Below, one piece after another: positions 17,447-27,547 of a DNA stretch of 64,000 bases. Position numbers and translations under genes: made by a program. Source of the stretch: Diacronema lutheri (Eukaryota; Haptophyta; Pavlovophyceae; Pavlovales; Pavlovaceae). The stretch is from positions 744,001-808,000 of the forward strand of contig JAGTXO010000004.1 of assembly GCA_019448385.1 (NCBI GenBank), in the 5' to 3' direction. Position 1 is the first letter of the stretch; each line of letters begins with the position of its first letter. The notes beneath the pieces are model-generated. The model searched no databases, was not told the DNA's origin, and worked only from the letters and a program-made list of their open reading frames with translations.

Positions 17447-19228
17447 ATGTCCAAATGCGTGGATCCGGCTCGACCGGTAGTGTACTGCCTGCGGTGCGGC
17501 AAGCCATACGCGTCCAACGACGGCGTGCGCAAGCACGCGAAGCGCAGCCACCCCATCTGGATTGCCGAGATGGATGCGCGCAACGAGTTTGTCTTCAGTA
17601 CGAACCCGCCGACGAGCATCGACGCCACGGCTGCCGCGCGGCCAAAGTTCCTGTTGCCTGCGCCCGTGCTGCACCAGGCGCCGGCGGGCATGCCGCTCGA
17701 GTACGCCGCGCTGGGCGGCCAGATGCGAGCCGACAGCGCGTACTGCTACGCGCTCGCGCCCGGCGGGTACTCGACCGACGTTGCGCAGGCGATCCCCGCG
17801 CCGCACGGCGCATCTGCATGCCTTGCGGCTCACCACGCGTACCAGCGCACGACGCAGGGGCATCGCGCCGGGTCTGAGTGCGCGCCGTGCTATGCGTCGG
17901 GCGTGGCCGTGCACTCCACCATCGGTGTCCCCGTCGGCGATCGCACGCAGCTACCGCAGGACGTGCAAATTGGCTGGCCGCAGCCGAACAACGGCGCAGT
18001 GCCCGCCAGCGCGGCAGCGGTCGGTCCCGGGGCCTGGCAGCCCGCCATGCTTGCGCACGCGGCGCACGTCGAGGCGGTGGCTCGCGGCGTGCCGAGCGGC
18101 GCGGTGCCGCTCTCATCCGTGCACGACGGCGCGCTGCAGGCGCAGGGTGCGGTCGGGACGGCCATGCACGCGGCCGGGCCGCAGCACCAATCTTTGCAGC
18201 AGCCACAGCCGCCGGCCGTGGCGTGCGTCGGCGGCCAGTGGGTCTCCATCGGCCCTGCGCACCAACCCCAGCTGCCCATCGCGCGCCAAGTCGCCGCGCT
18301 CGCGGCCGCCAAGGCGCATGCAGGCGCTGCGGCAGCACTGGCTGCGTCCGCCGCGCGCTCGGCGGCCGAGGCCGGCGCCGCGCACATGGCGCCATCGCTC
18401 GACTTTCTGACGGGCATGCCAGGCGAGCAACCTGGCGTGCATGCGCACCAGCCGCAGGCGAGCTCGAACGCCGCCGCTGCGCTTGGGTTTGGCGCAGCCC
18501 CGAACGCTGCTTCTGCATGCGCCGGTTCGTCGCCTCGGCCTCAGCTGCCGTCAGGCGACGACGCCTCGGCGGAGCAGCGCGCGCCGCAGCCCACGCGGCC
18601 CGCACCGCCCGTGCAGGGCGAGCTGCCGTGCGCGGCCACCGCCGAGCACGAGCACGAGCGCGAGCGCAATGCGAGCGCGCGGCCGCCCGACAGAGGACCT
18701 CCCGCGCAGTCGAGGCTCCCGTCTGCGCCGACGGTTGCGCACGGCCGTGGCGACGGCGGCAATGCTGTGGACGAGGGCGGCGACAGCGGCGACATCCCGG
18801 CTTCGATGAGCGTGCAAAGCGACGGCCTCAGCGCCTACGCTGCTCTCGAGACGCCGTGGTTCGGCGCGGAGGTGGCGCATGGGGTGACGGCGGTGCCCTA
18901 CGGCACGAGCCCGGCCGCCGTGCGCGACGACGCGCGCTCAGAATCGGGCTCGGGCAGCGGCAGCCAAAGCGGCACGGGCACGGGCACGCACAGCCTGGCC
19001 GACGCGGACAATCAGGCCGATGGCAAGCAGGTTGGCAACGGACGGCGGCGGACGGGTGAGACGAGCGGCACGCGCGAGAGCGCGACGGACGCCGACGAGG
19101 GCGACAGGGCGCAAACATCGGACGACGAGGCAATTGCCGACATTGCACTCACGCTCTCCGAGGAGCAGTTCTTCAGCTCGGCCATCACAACGTTCGCTCA
19201 GGACCTCGACGCAAACACGATGCGGTGA
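17447..19228 (+). CDS. C2H2 zinc-finger protein, low-complexity body
   Basis: 593 aa from the ATG at 17447, 114 bp after the FKBP stop. One zinc finger sits at the very N-terminus: VVYCLRCGKPYASNDGVRKH followed by AKRSHPIWIAEMD. The C-x2-C-x12-H-x4-H spacing with the K-x-YAS-x-D-x-VRKH...HPxW pattern is an arrangement I associate with algal single-finger putative transcription factors. The remaining 550 residues are Ala/Gln/Gly/Pro/Ser-rich without a fold, with an acidic C-terminus (TSDDEAIADIALTLSEEQFF) that could serve as an activation region (inference). No intron. Probably nuclear; target genes unknown. Confidence 0.7.
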   Translation: MSKCVDPARPVVYCLRCGKPYASNDGVRKHAKRSHPIWIAEMDARNEFVFSTNPPTSIDATAAARPKFLLPAPVLHQAPAGMPLEYAALGGQMRADSAYCYALAPGGYSTDVAQAIPAPHGASACLAAHHAYQRTTQGHRAGSECAPCYASGVAVHSTIGVPVGDRTQLPQDVQIGWPQPNNGAVPASAAAVGPGAWQPAMLAHAAHVEAVARGVPSGAVPLSSVHDGALQAQGAVGTAMHAAGPQHQSLQQPQPPAVACVGGQWVSIGPAHQPQLPIARQVAALAAAKAHAGAAAALAASAARSAAEAGAAHMAPSLDFLTGMPGEQPGVHAHQPQASSNAAAALGFGAAPNAASACAGSSPRPQLPSGDDASAEQRAPQPTRPAPPVQGELPCAATAEHEHERERNASARPPDRGPPAQSRLPSAPTVAHGRGDGGNAVDEGGDSGDIPASMSVQSDGLSAYAALETPWFGAEVAHGVTAVPYGTSPAAVRDDARSESGSGSGSQSGTGTGTHSLADADNQADGKQVGNGRRRTGETSGTRESATDADEGDRAQTSDDEAIADIALTLSEEQFFSSAITTFAQDLDANTMR

Positions 19229-19244
19229 CGGAGGCAGACGCTGG

Positions 19245-19269
19245 TGGGGGGGGAGGGGGGGGGGGGGGA
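19245..19269. repeat. poly-G tract between convergent genes
   Basis: A near-pure G run interrupted by one A, 17 bp after the zinc-finger stop and followed by a purine-rich GAGGAGAGAGAATAAG. Length in the assembly may be unreliable. Its position between two convergent stops suggests it tolerates expansion there. Confidence 0.7.
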
Positions 19270-19435
19270 GGAGAGAGAATAAGTCGGCATGTTTGGAACG
19301 ACCCTCTTCAGAATGACGGTCGCACGACGCAGCTGGACGACCGAATGGCCCGCGCACCCGACCGGCGCGCAGCGTGCGTGGAAAGATGACAAAGCAAACA
19401 TGGTGCGCCGTGCGCCATTGTACAACAGGGGGACG

Positions 19436-21598
19436 TCACGTGGTCTTGACAAAGGTTCGGTTGCGGTGCGGCATGATGCTCGATGACTTGGCGCGCAGCA
19501 TGTCGCGCTGCTGCTTGCCCAATTCGACCGTGTCGAGCGTGCGGCGCGCAAGCGCGCGCGCGGTCTGCGCGCCAAACGCGTTGCGTCGGCGCTGCTTTTC
19601 GGCGTCGGGCAGCGCGCCCGTGCCGTGGCCGAGGAGCGGGTCGTCAGGGACGGCGCGCTGTGCGTCAAAGTGGAGAAGGTGAATCAGTCGCTCGTTGAAG
19701 GCCTGGTGCAGCATGACGAGGGGCAGGTGGTTCGGGCCGTGGCCGTACGGCTCCTCGAGCTCTCGCGCGACCTGGTTGAGCGACGAGTAGCCGAGCGTCA
19801 CGAAGAAGGTCATGGCCGAGACGACGACGAGGGACGTGATCCCCGACTCCGTCAGCCGGTTGATCATCGCCGCGACAAAGAGGGGCGAGAGCAGGTTGAA
19901 GACATGCAGGAGGAGGGAAATGATTTGCACCCACGGGAAGGGAAATGGCGTCTGCGCCACTTTGGCCGCGTGGCTCAGCTGGTCGTGCCCGTCGCTCAGC
20001 AGCTGGTAGGTGCGCGCGAGGAGCGGCGCGCCGACCGGCAGCCCGCCCTGCTCCACGCGCTCGACCATCAGCGAGACGATCCACGACTGCACCAGGAAGG
20101 GGCGGTCGCGCGAGTGCGTCGACGCGAGCGCGCGCCGCTCGGCGACCGAGAGGCCGCCGATCACGGCGAAGGCGTTGGAGAGCGCTTGCTCGCGGAACGC
20201 GGCCGGGTGGAAGACGTACAGCATGGCCGTGAGCGCAAACCGCGCCGGACTGAGCCCGGACTCCTCCTGCGCCTCGCGCATCGAGGTGGTCGGCACGCCC
20301 GCCGATCGCCTGCGGTCGCGCGCGACGGGCCGCGCGGCGACCGCGCGCGCCTTTGGCGTCTCCGGCAGCGGCGGCAGGTCGGAGAGACTCGACGCGCATG
20401 GCTCAATCGCCGCCATGCTCACACCGCAAGCGACGCTCGCCACTGCGCACCGCGCGCGCGCTCTCTCGTGCGTGCGGTCGTGGACGTCCGCCTCGGTGGA
20501 CGCCGCCGCGGTGGGCGCGAGCCGGGTCGGCGCGGTGGGCGCGAGCCGGGTCGGCGCGGTGGGCGCGAGCCGGGTCGGCGTAACGCTGTGGCGCTCGCTC
20601 AGCGGCACGCTGGATGCGTCCAACCGCTGCGCGGTGGCGAGCTGCAGCACGGCCTGGCGGCGCGTGCGCGCGCGCTCGCTCGCGTTCCACGGCCGGGTGC
20701 CGCAGCCGTCGCGCAGCTCAGGCGCGCCGGCGTCGGGCGCGCTCGCCGGTGCGGCGACCGACGCCGCATCGAGCGCCAGCCGCTCGCTCGCCGCCGGCAA
20801 TGGCGGCGCGTCGCAGCCGGCGCCGCACCCCACGCGCACGCCGACGGGCAGACGGGAGCTTTGCTTAGGCTCGTGCACGCCGTCCGCCGTGCGCGCGGCG
20901 GACAGGGCGACGGCGGAGCGCTCGCGCGAGTCCGAGCACTCGATCCCTCGAGGCGCGCGCTCGTTCGCTTTGGCACCGCACGCCAGCGCGCGGCAAAAGC
21001 CGTTGCGTGCGGCCGTGCCGCATGCGGCGGGGCTGGGGCTCTGCGTGCGCGAGCTCGATGCGCGCGTCGGCGAGCTCGCCGCGTCGCGCGCCGGCGCGAG
21101 CTGCAACTCGCCGTCGGTGCCGTAGGCGAGCCCGTACGGACACTTTGAGAGCACCGTCTGCGTCGGCTCGACAAAGCGCCAGTCCATGCGCAGGTCGGCC
21201 ATGCTCACGGCATGCAGAACCGAGAAGAGGTGCACAATCCGCGCCCGGAAGTAGGGCGCGTCGATGAGCGTGGACGCCTGCTCAAAGTGCGTAATTTGCA
21301 GTGCGGTGTGAGCCCAGCGCGCCTGCATTGACTCAATTGCGCTCCGCGCCTCCCACCAGCGGTTGTACGCGAGGTTGGAGCGTTGCACGAGGATCCAGCC
21401 GAGCACCGTGCCGAGCACCTGCAGCGCGTACGGGTTGACGATGAGTGCCGAGTCGTCGCCCGCGACGCCAGACCATTCGTACGCAAAGGCCATGAGCGCG
21501 TAGCAGACGGACGACGGGATCGTGCGCGGCAGCACCGAGCCGTACCAGATGCAAAAGATGCGCCACATGGACGCCTCGGACGATGAGTAGAAGATCAT
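19436..21598 (-). CDS. bestrophin-family (UPF0187) anion channel with large cytoplasmic insert
   Basis: 720 aa from the ATG at 21596-21598. The N-terminal part has the first membrane helices (MWRIFCIWYGSVLPRTIPSS, CYALMAFAYEW, ALQVLGTVLGWILV) and the family signature QRSNLAYNRWWEARSAIESM. The C-terminal part, from about residue 440, has SPARFALTAMLYVF, VAQTPFPFPWVQIISLL (about residue 548), a further membrane segment, and LNQVARELEEPYGHGPNHLP (about residue 605), the conserved ARELExPFG...NDLPL motif. Between them lie some 290 residues of Ala/Arg/Ser-rich sequence absent from bacterial and plant homologues, including a 24-bp tandem repeat. The family forms pentameric chloride/bicarbonate channels; thylakoid members tune ion balance. 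Which membrane it occupies here is unclear. Confidence 0.8.
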   Translation of the reverse strand: MIFYSSSEASMWRIFCIWYGSVLPRTIPSSVCYALMAFAYEWSGVAGDDSALIVNPYALQVLGTVLGWILVQRSNLAYNRWWEARSAIESMQARWAHTALQITHFEQASTLIDAPYFRARIVHLFSVLHAVSMADLRMDWRFVEPTQTVLSKCPYGLAYGTDGELQLAPARDAASSPTRASSSRTQSPSPAACGTAARNGFCRALACGAKANERAPRGIECSDSRERSAVALSAARTADGVHEPKQSSRLPVGVRVGCGAGCDAPPLPAASERLALDAASVAAPASAPDAGAPELRDGCGTRPWNASERARTRRQAVLQLATAQRLDASSVPLSERHSVTPTRLAPTAPTRLAPTAPTRLAPTAAASTEADVHDRTHERARARCAVASVACGVSMAAIEPCASSLSDLPPLPETPKARAVAARPVARDRRRSAGVPTTSMREAQEESGLSPARFALTAMLYVFHPAAFREQALSNAFAVIGGLSVAERRALASTHSRDRPFLVQSWIVSLMVERVEQGGLPVGAPLLARTYQLLSDGHDQLSHAAKVAQTPFPFPWVQIISLLLHVFNLLSPLFVAAMINRLTESGITSLVVVSAMTFFVTLGYSSLNQVARELEEPYGHGPNHLPLVMLHQAFNERLIHLLHFDAQRAVPDDPLLGHGTGALPDAEKQRRRNAFGAQTARALARRTLDTVELGKQQRDMLRAKSSSIMPHRNRTFVKTT
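20510..20580. repeat. three tandem 24-bp units inside the bestrophin gene
   Basis: Three copies (the last one base short) of a unit beginning GGTGGGCGCGAGCCGGGTC, in frame. They code for a repeated TRLAPTAP octapeptide in the cytoplasmic insert, and the copies are identical, implying recent expansion. Confidence 0.85.
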
Positions 21599-22115
21599 CG
21601 CGCCGGCGGTGGCGGGCGCGCGAGCGCGCACCGGCGGCGGGGCTAGCGCGCTCCGGCGACGGCGTGAGGAGGGCCCGTCAGGACAAGGGACGCTCGCGTC
21701 TCCGCACGGCCGTCCGGAGCGCTCCGCGGCGGCCCGGTGCCCCTCCTCACGCCCGTTGAGCCTGGTTGGGGCGTGGGCCTAGGCCTTCCTTCTCGGGAAA
21801 TGGTCGTAAAGATTACCGGTGTTCTTGGGCCCTTGGCCCGTCATTGTGACCTCTCCCGCTCTCCCGAGGCTTGATGGATGTCGACGGCCGAAGGGCAATC
21901 GAGGCGATTGTGTCGTCCGACCTCACGCAGAGCCTGCACGCAGAGCACTGAACTTGACATCACCAGGCGTGCGCGCGTGCTGATCGCCAGCGAGCAGGGC
22001 TCGACAAGCGACCTGACCCCTGCGCCCTGCCTGTGAACCGACCGCCCCTTTTCAAACGGCCCACGCCTTCTCGAAGTGAAGAGGGCGACGCGCCTGGGTC
22101 ATTACTGCCGTGGAC
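21599..22115. other. divergent intergenic region with a 13-bp inverted repeat
   Basis: 517 bp between the divergent starts of the bestrophin and S1-domain genes. GGCGTGAGGAGGG (21661-21673) is perfectly inverted at 21741-21753, enclosing 67 nt that themselves contain the palindrome CGGAGCGCTCCG (21715-21726). No TATA-like element seen. It must hold both promoters; the inverted repeat could be a structured leader or a mobile-element scar. Confidence 0.45.
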
Positions 22116-23924
22116 ATGCTGCGCGCGCTCGCGCTCGTCGTGGCGCTCGCGCTGCTTGCGCCGGCCCGGGCGTTTGGCGTCGCGGGGCTTGCCCGCGTGG
22201 GTTTCGCCGCACGCTCGCGCTCCGCCTTCGTCGCGATGAGCGACGAGGCGGCGACCGCGACCGCGGTCGCGACGGATGTGGAGGAGACGCTTGAGGTGTC
22301 CGGCGACGAGGCGCGCGCGCTGCAGAAGACGCACACCAACAAGCGGAAGCGGTCTGCGCGCGAGGCGACCGTCGACCTCGCTGAGCTCTCCGTCGGCACC
22401 GTCGTCCAGGGCGTCGTGAAGAACGTGGTCAGCTATGGCGCGTTTGTCGACATTGGCGCGGCCAAGGACGGCATGCTGCACGTCTCGGACATCTCCAATT
22501 CGTACGTGGCGAACATCACGGACGTGGTCAACGTGGGCGACAGTATCGAGGCGCGTATCAAGTCGATCGACGCGGTCGCCGGCCGCTTCGCCCTCATCAT
22601 GAAGGACGAGAGCGCCGAGCCAGCCGCGCGCCCGCCGCGCTCGAGCGCGCGCCAGCCGCGCGCCAAGGCGGACCTGTCGGCGATCGCCGACTTTGACCCG
22701 AAGGCCATGATCCGCGGTACGGTCGTCTCGCTCATGGACTTTGGCTGCTTCGTCTCCATTGGCAACAACATTGACGGCCTCGTGCACATCTCCCAGCTGC
22801 AGGACGCTCGAACCAACGCAGTGTCGGATGTCGTCAAAGTTGGCGACGAGGTGCGACGCGCGCGCAAAAGAGGACGGGCGGTGCGCGATGGGCATGCCTT
22901 GCGCGGATGAGCGGCTTGGCGAGGCCGTCAACAGCTGCGCAAGGCGGTGGTGGGGCGTGGCCGGCGGGCAAGGAGGCCGCCGGGACGGCCAAGCGATGCC
23001 TCGCGGGCGGCTGCGCCAGCCGTCCTCCTGGCGAGCGAGGCGGTACCGCGCGCGCACTCCGAGCGGCACCGCCCGAGGCTCTGGCGCGTGCCGAGGTCAC
23101 ACATGCGCCAGATACAGCCACAGGGCCCGTGGCCCGCCCGTCGCGCGCGCACACGCGGGAAGAGGGCGGGGCCGTGTGCGCCCCAGGCGCCATCGCTGGA
23201 GATACCACGCCCGCCCCAAGGCACCGGCGGCGCGTGCACACCCAGCGGGCACAGCATCGCCGGCCGAGCCGCTCGACCGCCCGCCTCTGCTGCTCGCGCC
23301 AGGCCCTGCGCCGCTCCGCCGCCATGCTTATTACCAACCGCACCGCCGCACCTTGCCTCACGCGCGTGCGGCTGCGCGCGGACCCCGCTACTCAGGTGAA
23401 CGTTCGCATCATGGGCATCGACGCCGAGAGGCAGCGCGTCTCGCTGTCCATGCTCCCGTACTCGGAGGGCGAGGAGAGCGGCGCCAGCTCGGCCGCCTCC
23501 AGCGCCGAGCCCGGCATGCCCGCGCCCAGGCGCGATCCGGCCGCGCGCAACGGCGCGCAGCAGCGCGCGTCGTCCCCGTCGTCCGACGCCACGTCGCGCC
23601 GCCCGCGCCGGGAGCGCGACGACATGGGCCCCGCCTTCCCTTCGACCGGCAGTTTCGAGGTGCGCCGAGTGCCCGTGCGCCGCGCCTCAGCGACGCCCGT
23701 TGCGCGCCAGGCATGGCGCCTCGGCCAGCGCACCTCACCGCCTCGCGCTCGCCCGTCGCGCGCTGCTGCTGCCTGCCGCGCGCCGCCACCGCGCCGCGCA
23801 GGGAGACCGCGCGGTGATGGACGAGGACGAGGATGCGCCGACGCTCTTCCAGCACGCGTGGATCTCGGCGCAGCATGCGGCTGCTGCAAAGGGCATCACG
23901 CTGCCGGCTGGCATGTCCGACTGA
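22116..23924 (+). CDS. two-S1-domain RNA-binding protein, probably plastid-targeted
   Basis: Three exons, 22116-22850, 23396-23659 and 23802-23924, give 373 aa. Introns are 545 bp (GTGCGACG...CTCAG) and 142 bp (GTGCGCCG...GCGCAG), both phase 0; the first splits the second S1 domain and splicing restores VGDEVNVRIMGIDAERQRV. The start MLRALALVVALALLAPARAF is a signal peptide ending in an AF residue pair typical of plastid preproteins in secondary-plastid algae, followed by an Arg/Ala/Ser-rich transit-like stretch. S1 domain 1 spans about residues 92-165 (VVKNVVSYGAFVDIGAAKDG, LHVSDIS) and S1 domain 2 about 195-270 (VVSLMDFGCFVSIGNNIDG, LVHISQL). The C-terminus is Arg/Pro/Ser-rich, ending AWISAQHAAAAKGITLPAGM. 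Likely a plastid ribosomal S1-like or translation/RNA-processing factor. Confidence 0.78.
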
Positions 23925-24173
23925 GCGGAAACGCGGCGGCCCGCAGCGCAAACGAGCGCGCGCGCGCGCGGTGGCGCGGCGAGCAGGCTGTCGCCCGCCC
24001 GCGCGGCGCGCTAAGGGCCGCGCTGTGCAGAAACGGGCCGGCACGACGCATCGGCAGCGCCCAAATGTCGACAATCGGTGGCGACCAGTCCACGCCTGCG
24101 GAGCCAAGCCGCCGCCGTCGAGCGCAGCCGGGCGCGTCTCAACAATTTTAGACGGCACGCGCAAGGCCCTAAG

Positions 24174-27100
24174 TCACTGCGGCTGCGGCTGCGCTTGCTG
24201 CGGCACGCACTGCAGGTACGCGCGCACGACCTCGTTGAAGCCGGCGACGGACGCGAGCTCAACGGCGCGCACCAGCCGCTCTTGGCTGCGCGAGCAACGC
24301 GCCGGCTGCGCCCACATGACATGGAACGCATCGAACGACGCGTACACGCCCGCGGCCGACTCCGGCCCGCCGAGGAGCAGGAGCTCAACGTCGCCAAGCG
24401 AGCCACCGAGCACGGCCCATATGAACAGCTGCGCGACCGCCTCGAAGGAGCGCGCAAAGTCGAGGCCGCACAGGACGAGCAGCTTGCGCGCGCGCGCGAG
24501 GTGGAACGGCATGTGCGCGAGCCGCTCGTCCGGCGCGATGCCCGCGTCGTCTGAGAGCACGTCGAGCCAGACCGTCTCGCCGCAATCCTCGCGGCGCGCG
24601 CACCAGTCTGCCAGCGCGGCGCGCTTGAGCTCGGCACTGTCGAGATGCGAGTGGACGACGAAGAAGTCGACGCGGTCCTCCGCTTCGGCCGTGTTGCGCA
24701 CGCGAGCGTTGCGCGCTGCGCGCAGCTGGCGCAGGTCGACCGCCTGCTCGCGCGCTGCACGGCGGTGCGTCGGCACGGTGCGCGGCGTGACTGTCACCGC
24801 CTCCCAAGACGATCGTCGCTCCGCCCTGTTGCGCCTGGACGGCTTGCGGCCACCGCCAAGTGTGGGCGAGAGCTCGTGCAACACTGCCAAGCCCGCCGAC
24901 TCGCGCACGCTGTCGACGAGCACCTGCGCGTGTGCGGGCAGCCTCGCGGACGACTGAACACGTGACCCAACCTGCGCGCTGCCGCTGCCGACGGGCGGCG
25001 TGCCTCCACCACTGGCAGGCGTGCTGAGGCGCGCCATCTCAGGCGCGACGCGCCGGCGCGAATGTGTCGGCGCGCGCGCCATCAGCCAAGCGCACGCTCG
25101 CGCACACGCGCGCTCTGCGCTTCGAGACAGCCAAGCGCACGCGCCGCTGCTCGCAACGTGGCAATGCGCGTTGCGGACCGGAGGATCGAGCTCCCATCCG
25201 CTCGCGCTCGCCAGCGGGCCGGCGCTGCCCGCCTCGGCGTCGCCGGCGCGCAGGGCCTCGGCAAGATCGAGCATATCCACCACCTGGAAGGCGAGCCCTG
25301 CCGCCTCCATCACCTCCGTCGCCGAGCGCGCTTTGGCGCGCCCGTCGCGCTGCGCCTCGCGCAGCCCGAGCAGCGCGATGAGCGGCGTGTCCGTCTCGGC
25401 GCCCTCCCCTCGTACGAGCCACAGCAGCAGCGCGCGCATTCGGATGCGCGCGTGCGGCGCGTACATGGGGCAGGCAATGGCGAGCAGAACGGACGCGCTG
25501 CAGAGGAGCAACGCCCTCTCGGCGCGAGGACGCACCTCGTCGCACCGCTGCTCGGCGCAGAGCAGCTCGTGCGTGAAGAGGAGCGCGGCCGACGCGCTGG
25601 TCGATAGCCGGATCGACGACCACAAGCGCGCAACGCGCCTCGCCGGCGAGGCAGACCGCAGTGCAGCCACGACAAGCGTCACGAGCGCGGCGCCCAGTAC
25701 GAGCACCGCGAGCCACGCTGCGACGGCGCGCGCCGCGTCGCGCGCGATGTCGGCGACGCCGACGCGGAAGGAAAAGCCCGGCACGGTGTGCGCACCCACG
25801 CTTGCAAGCGCGAGTCTGAACGTGCACGAGATGGTGATGCCGATCGCTGTGACGGCTGCGGCAAGCGCCGCGCGGATCGCGCGCGTGTGCGTGTGGTCGT
25901 CGCGCAGCCAGAGCGCCATGATGACGAGGGCGAGGTCGAGCGTGGGCAGCGTGAGCGGCAGGCTGTCGCGCAAAAAGGGCGCGCGCAACGCGAAGGCCCA
26001 GAAGGCACCACCAAAGGAGAGCAACACGACAATAGCAAGGACGGCAAAGACGCGCGCCGAAGCCCTCGCGTCGACCGCGCGCGCCGCTGCGAGCGCCGAA
26101 TCGATTCGCGCCGCCAGTACGGCTTGTGAGACAAGGCCAACGTCGCGACGCTCAGGCTCGTCGCCGTCCGGCGCAGAGGCCGCTGCGTCGCCGCTGCGCG
26201 TCAGCTGCGAGCTGTAGGCGATGTCCACGCCATCGCTGGCGCACGGCAGCGGCGAGCCGCTTTCGCGTACGTCCGTGTGGTGCGCGCTGGCGGATGTGTC
26301 GGCGGCGGGCGCAACCCATTCGAGGCTCACGCTCACGCTGCCGAGCGTCGGCCACTTCCTCGGGCGCTTTGGCGACACGGCGGGCGAGCTGGCGCTGGAG
26401 CGCGCGTCCATGAGGCGCGGGTCGATCTGGATGCCCGCCCCTGGCTGGTTGACGTGCGCCTGCGTGAGGAACGCCGTCTTGTGGTAGGTCTCGCGCAGCA
26501 GCGTGACCACGTGCCTCTGCTCGGGCGCGTGCTCGGGCGCGAGCAGCAGCAGGTGCGGGACAACGCGCCCATCGTCTGCTCTGACCTCCACGTATGCGCT
26601 CTGGTCGCGGCTGAGCGCGTCCGGCCTCGCGTTGGGAATGACGAGCGCGCGCGTGTGCGGCAGCGCCATCATCAGCGCGATCACGTCGTACGGCTTCACA
26701 AACCCGTTGAGCCTGCGTCCACGCCGCAAAACGTTTCAAAGTACCACTGCTTCGAGCACCGCGCCGGCAGCTCGCCCTCGCACAGCTTCTGCCACAGGCC
26801 CTCGAGGCCGAGGAATTGCGCCTCGGCGAGGTAGCCGAGCACCTCGGACGTGCTCTGCTCGGCGAACGAGCGCGCGAGCGACATCGGGAGGAACGGCACG
26901 GCGTGGCGGCTGACGACGGACAGCGGCACGCCCTCGGCAAAGCACCAGTCGTACACCGCCCGCGCGCCCGCCATGTCGAAGCCGTTGTTCACCGACGTGT
27001 CGGCGGCCCAGCCGAAGCGCGCGCGCTCGTCGCGCTCGAGCCCGCCCATCACGCTGACCGCGCCGACGGCGCGGCGCACGAGCTGCGGGTGCGCGACGAT

Positions 27101-27547
27101 TGCGTCTGCAAAGTCGCGCAGCGAGCTGATCAGCACGATCGTCAGCCCGTCCGGCTCCGACGCCTGCATCGCCGACAGGATGAGCTCGGGCGCGGCCATG
27201 AGCCGCGTCGCGTCAACGTCGGCATAGCCGCTCAGCGCGTACTCGTGCGGCTGCGCAGCGTAGGATGTACCGGCCGAGCCAATGGCGACGGGCACGTCCG
27301 ACACGCCGAGCTTGTCCAGCAGGCAGCGCGCGAGCGCCGCGCGACTCGCCGGCTGGCCGCCGCCGTTGCACACGGCGCCCACAAAGTCGACGGCACCGTC
27401 GCGGTGGAGCGTCGCGAGGACGAGGAGCGCCTTGGTGTCGTCCGGGTCGGGCCCTGGGTCGGTGACGAGCAAAATGCGGGGCGGTGCTGGTCTCGATGTC
27501 GAGCGGTGAGGGGCGCGACGCGCCGATGTCTCGTTGGCCAAGGCCAT
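24174..27547 (-). pseudogene. nucleoside hydrolase-membrane-TIR gene, left copy, split
   Basis: Second copy of the gene at 37629-41105. A 284-codon frame from an ATG at 27545-27547 contains the nucleoside hydrolase-like domain, including LLVTDPGPDPDDTKALLVL, and stops near 26696. The membrane and TIR-like parts continue in another frame down to 24174. Compared with the right copy, a 60-bp segment at the junction (around 26710) is replaced by 2 bp, a net loss of 58 bp that breaks the frame. Both ends also differ: the first 20 or so residues are unrelated (MALANETSARRAPHRSTS) and the C-terminus is QQAQPQPQ. The remaining sequence is nearly identical and still open over long stretches, so the break looks recent. 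The hydrolase half could still be made alone. Confidence 0.65.
24195..27485. repeat. segmental duplication, left copy
   Basis: About 3.29 kb nearly identical by eye to 37701-41046, same orientation, offset 13,506 bp at the left edge and about 13,561 bp at the right edge (the difference is mainly the 58-bp deletion). The edges fall just inside both ends of the coding region, so promoter and 3' sequences were not retained in common. Confidence 0.85.
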
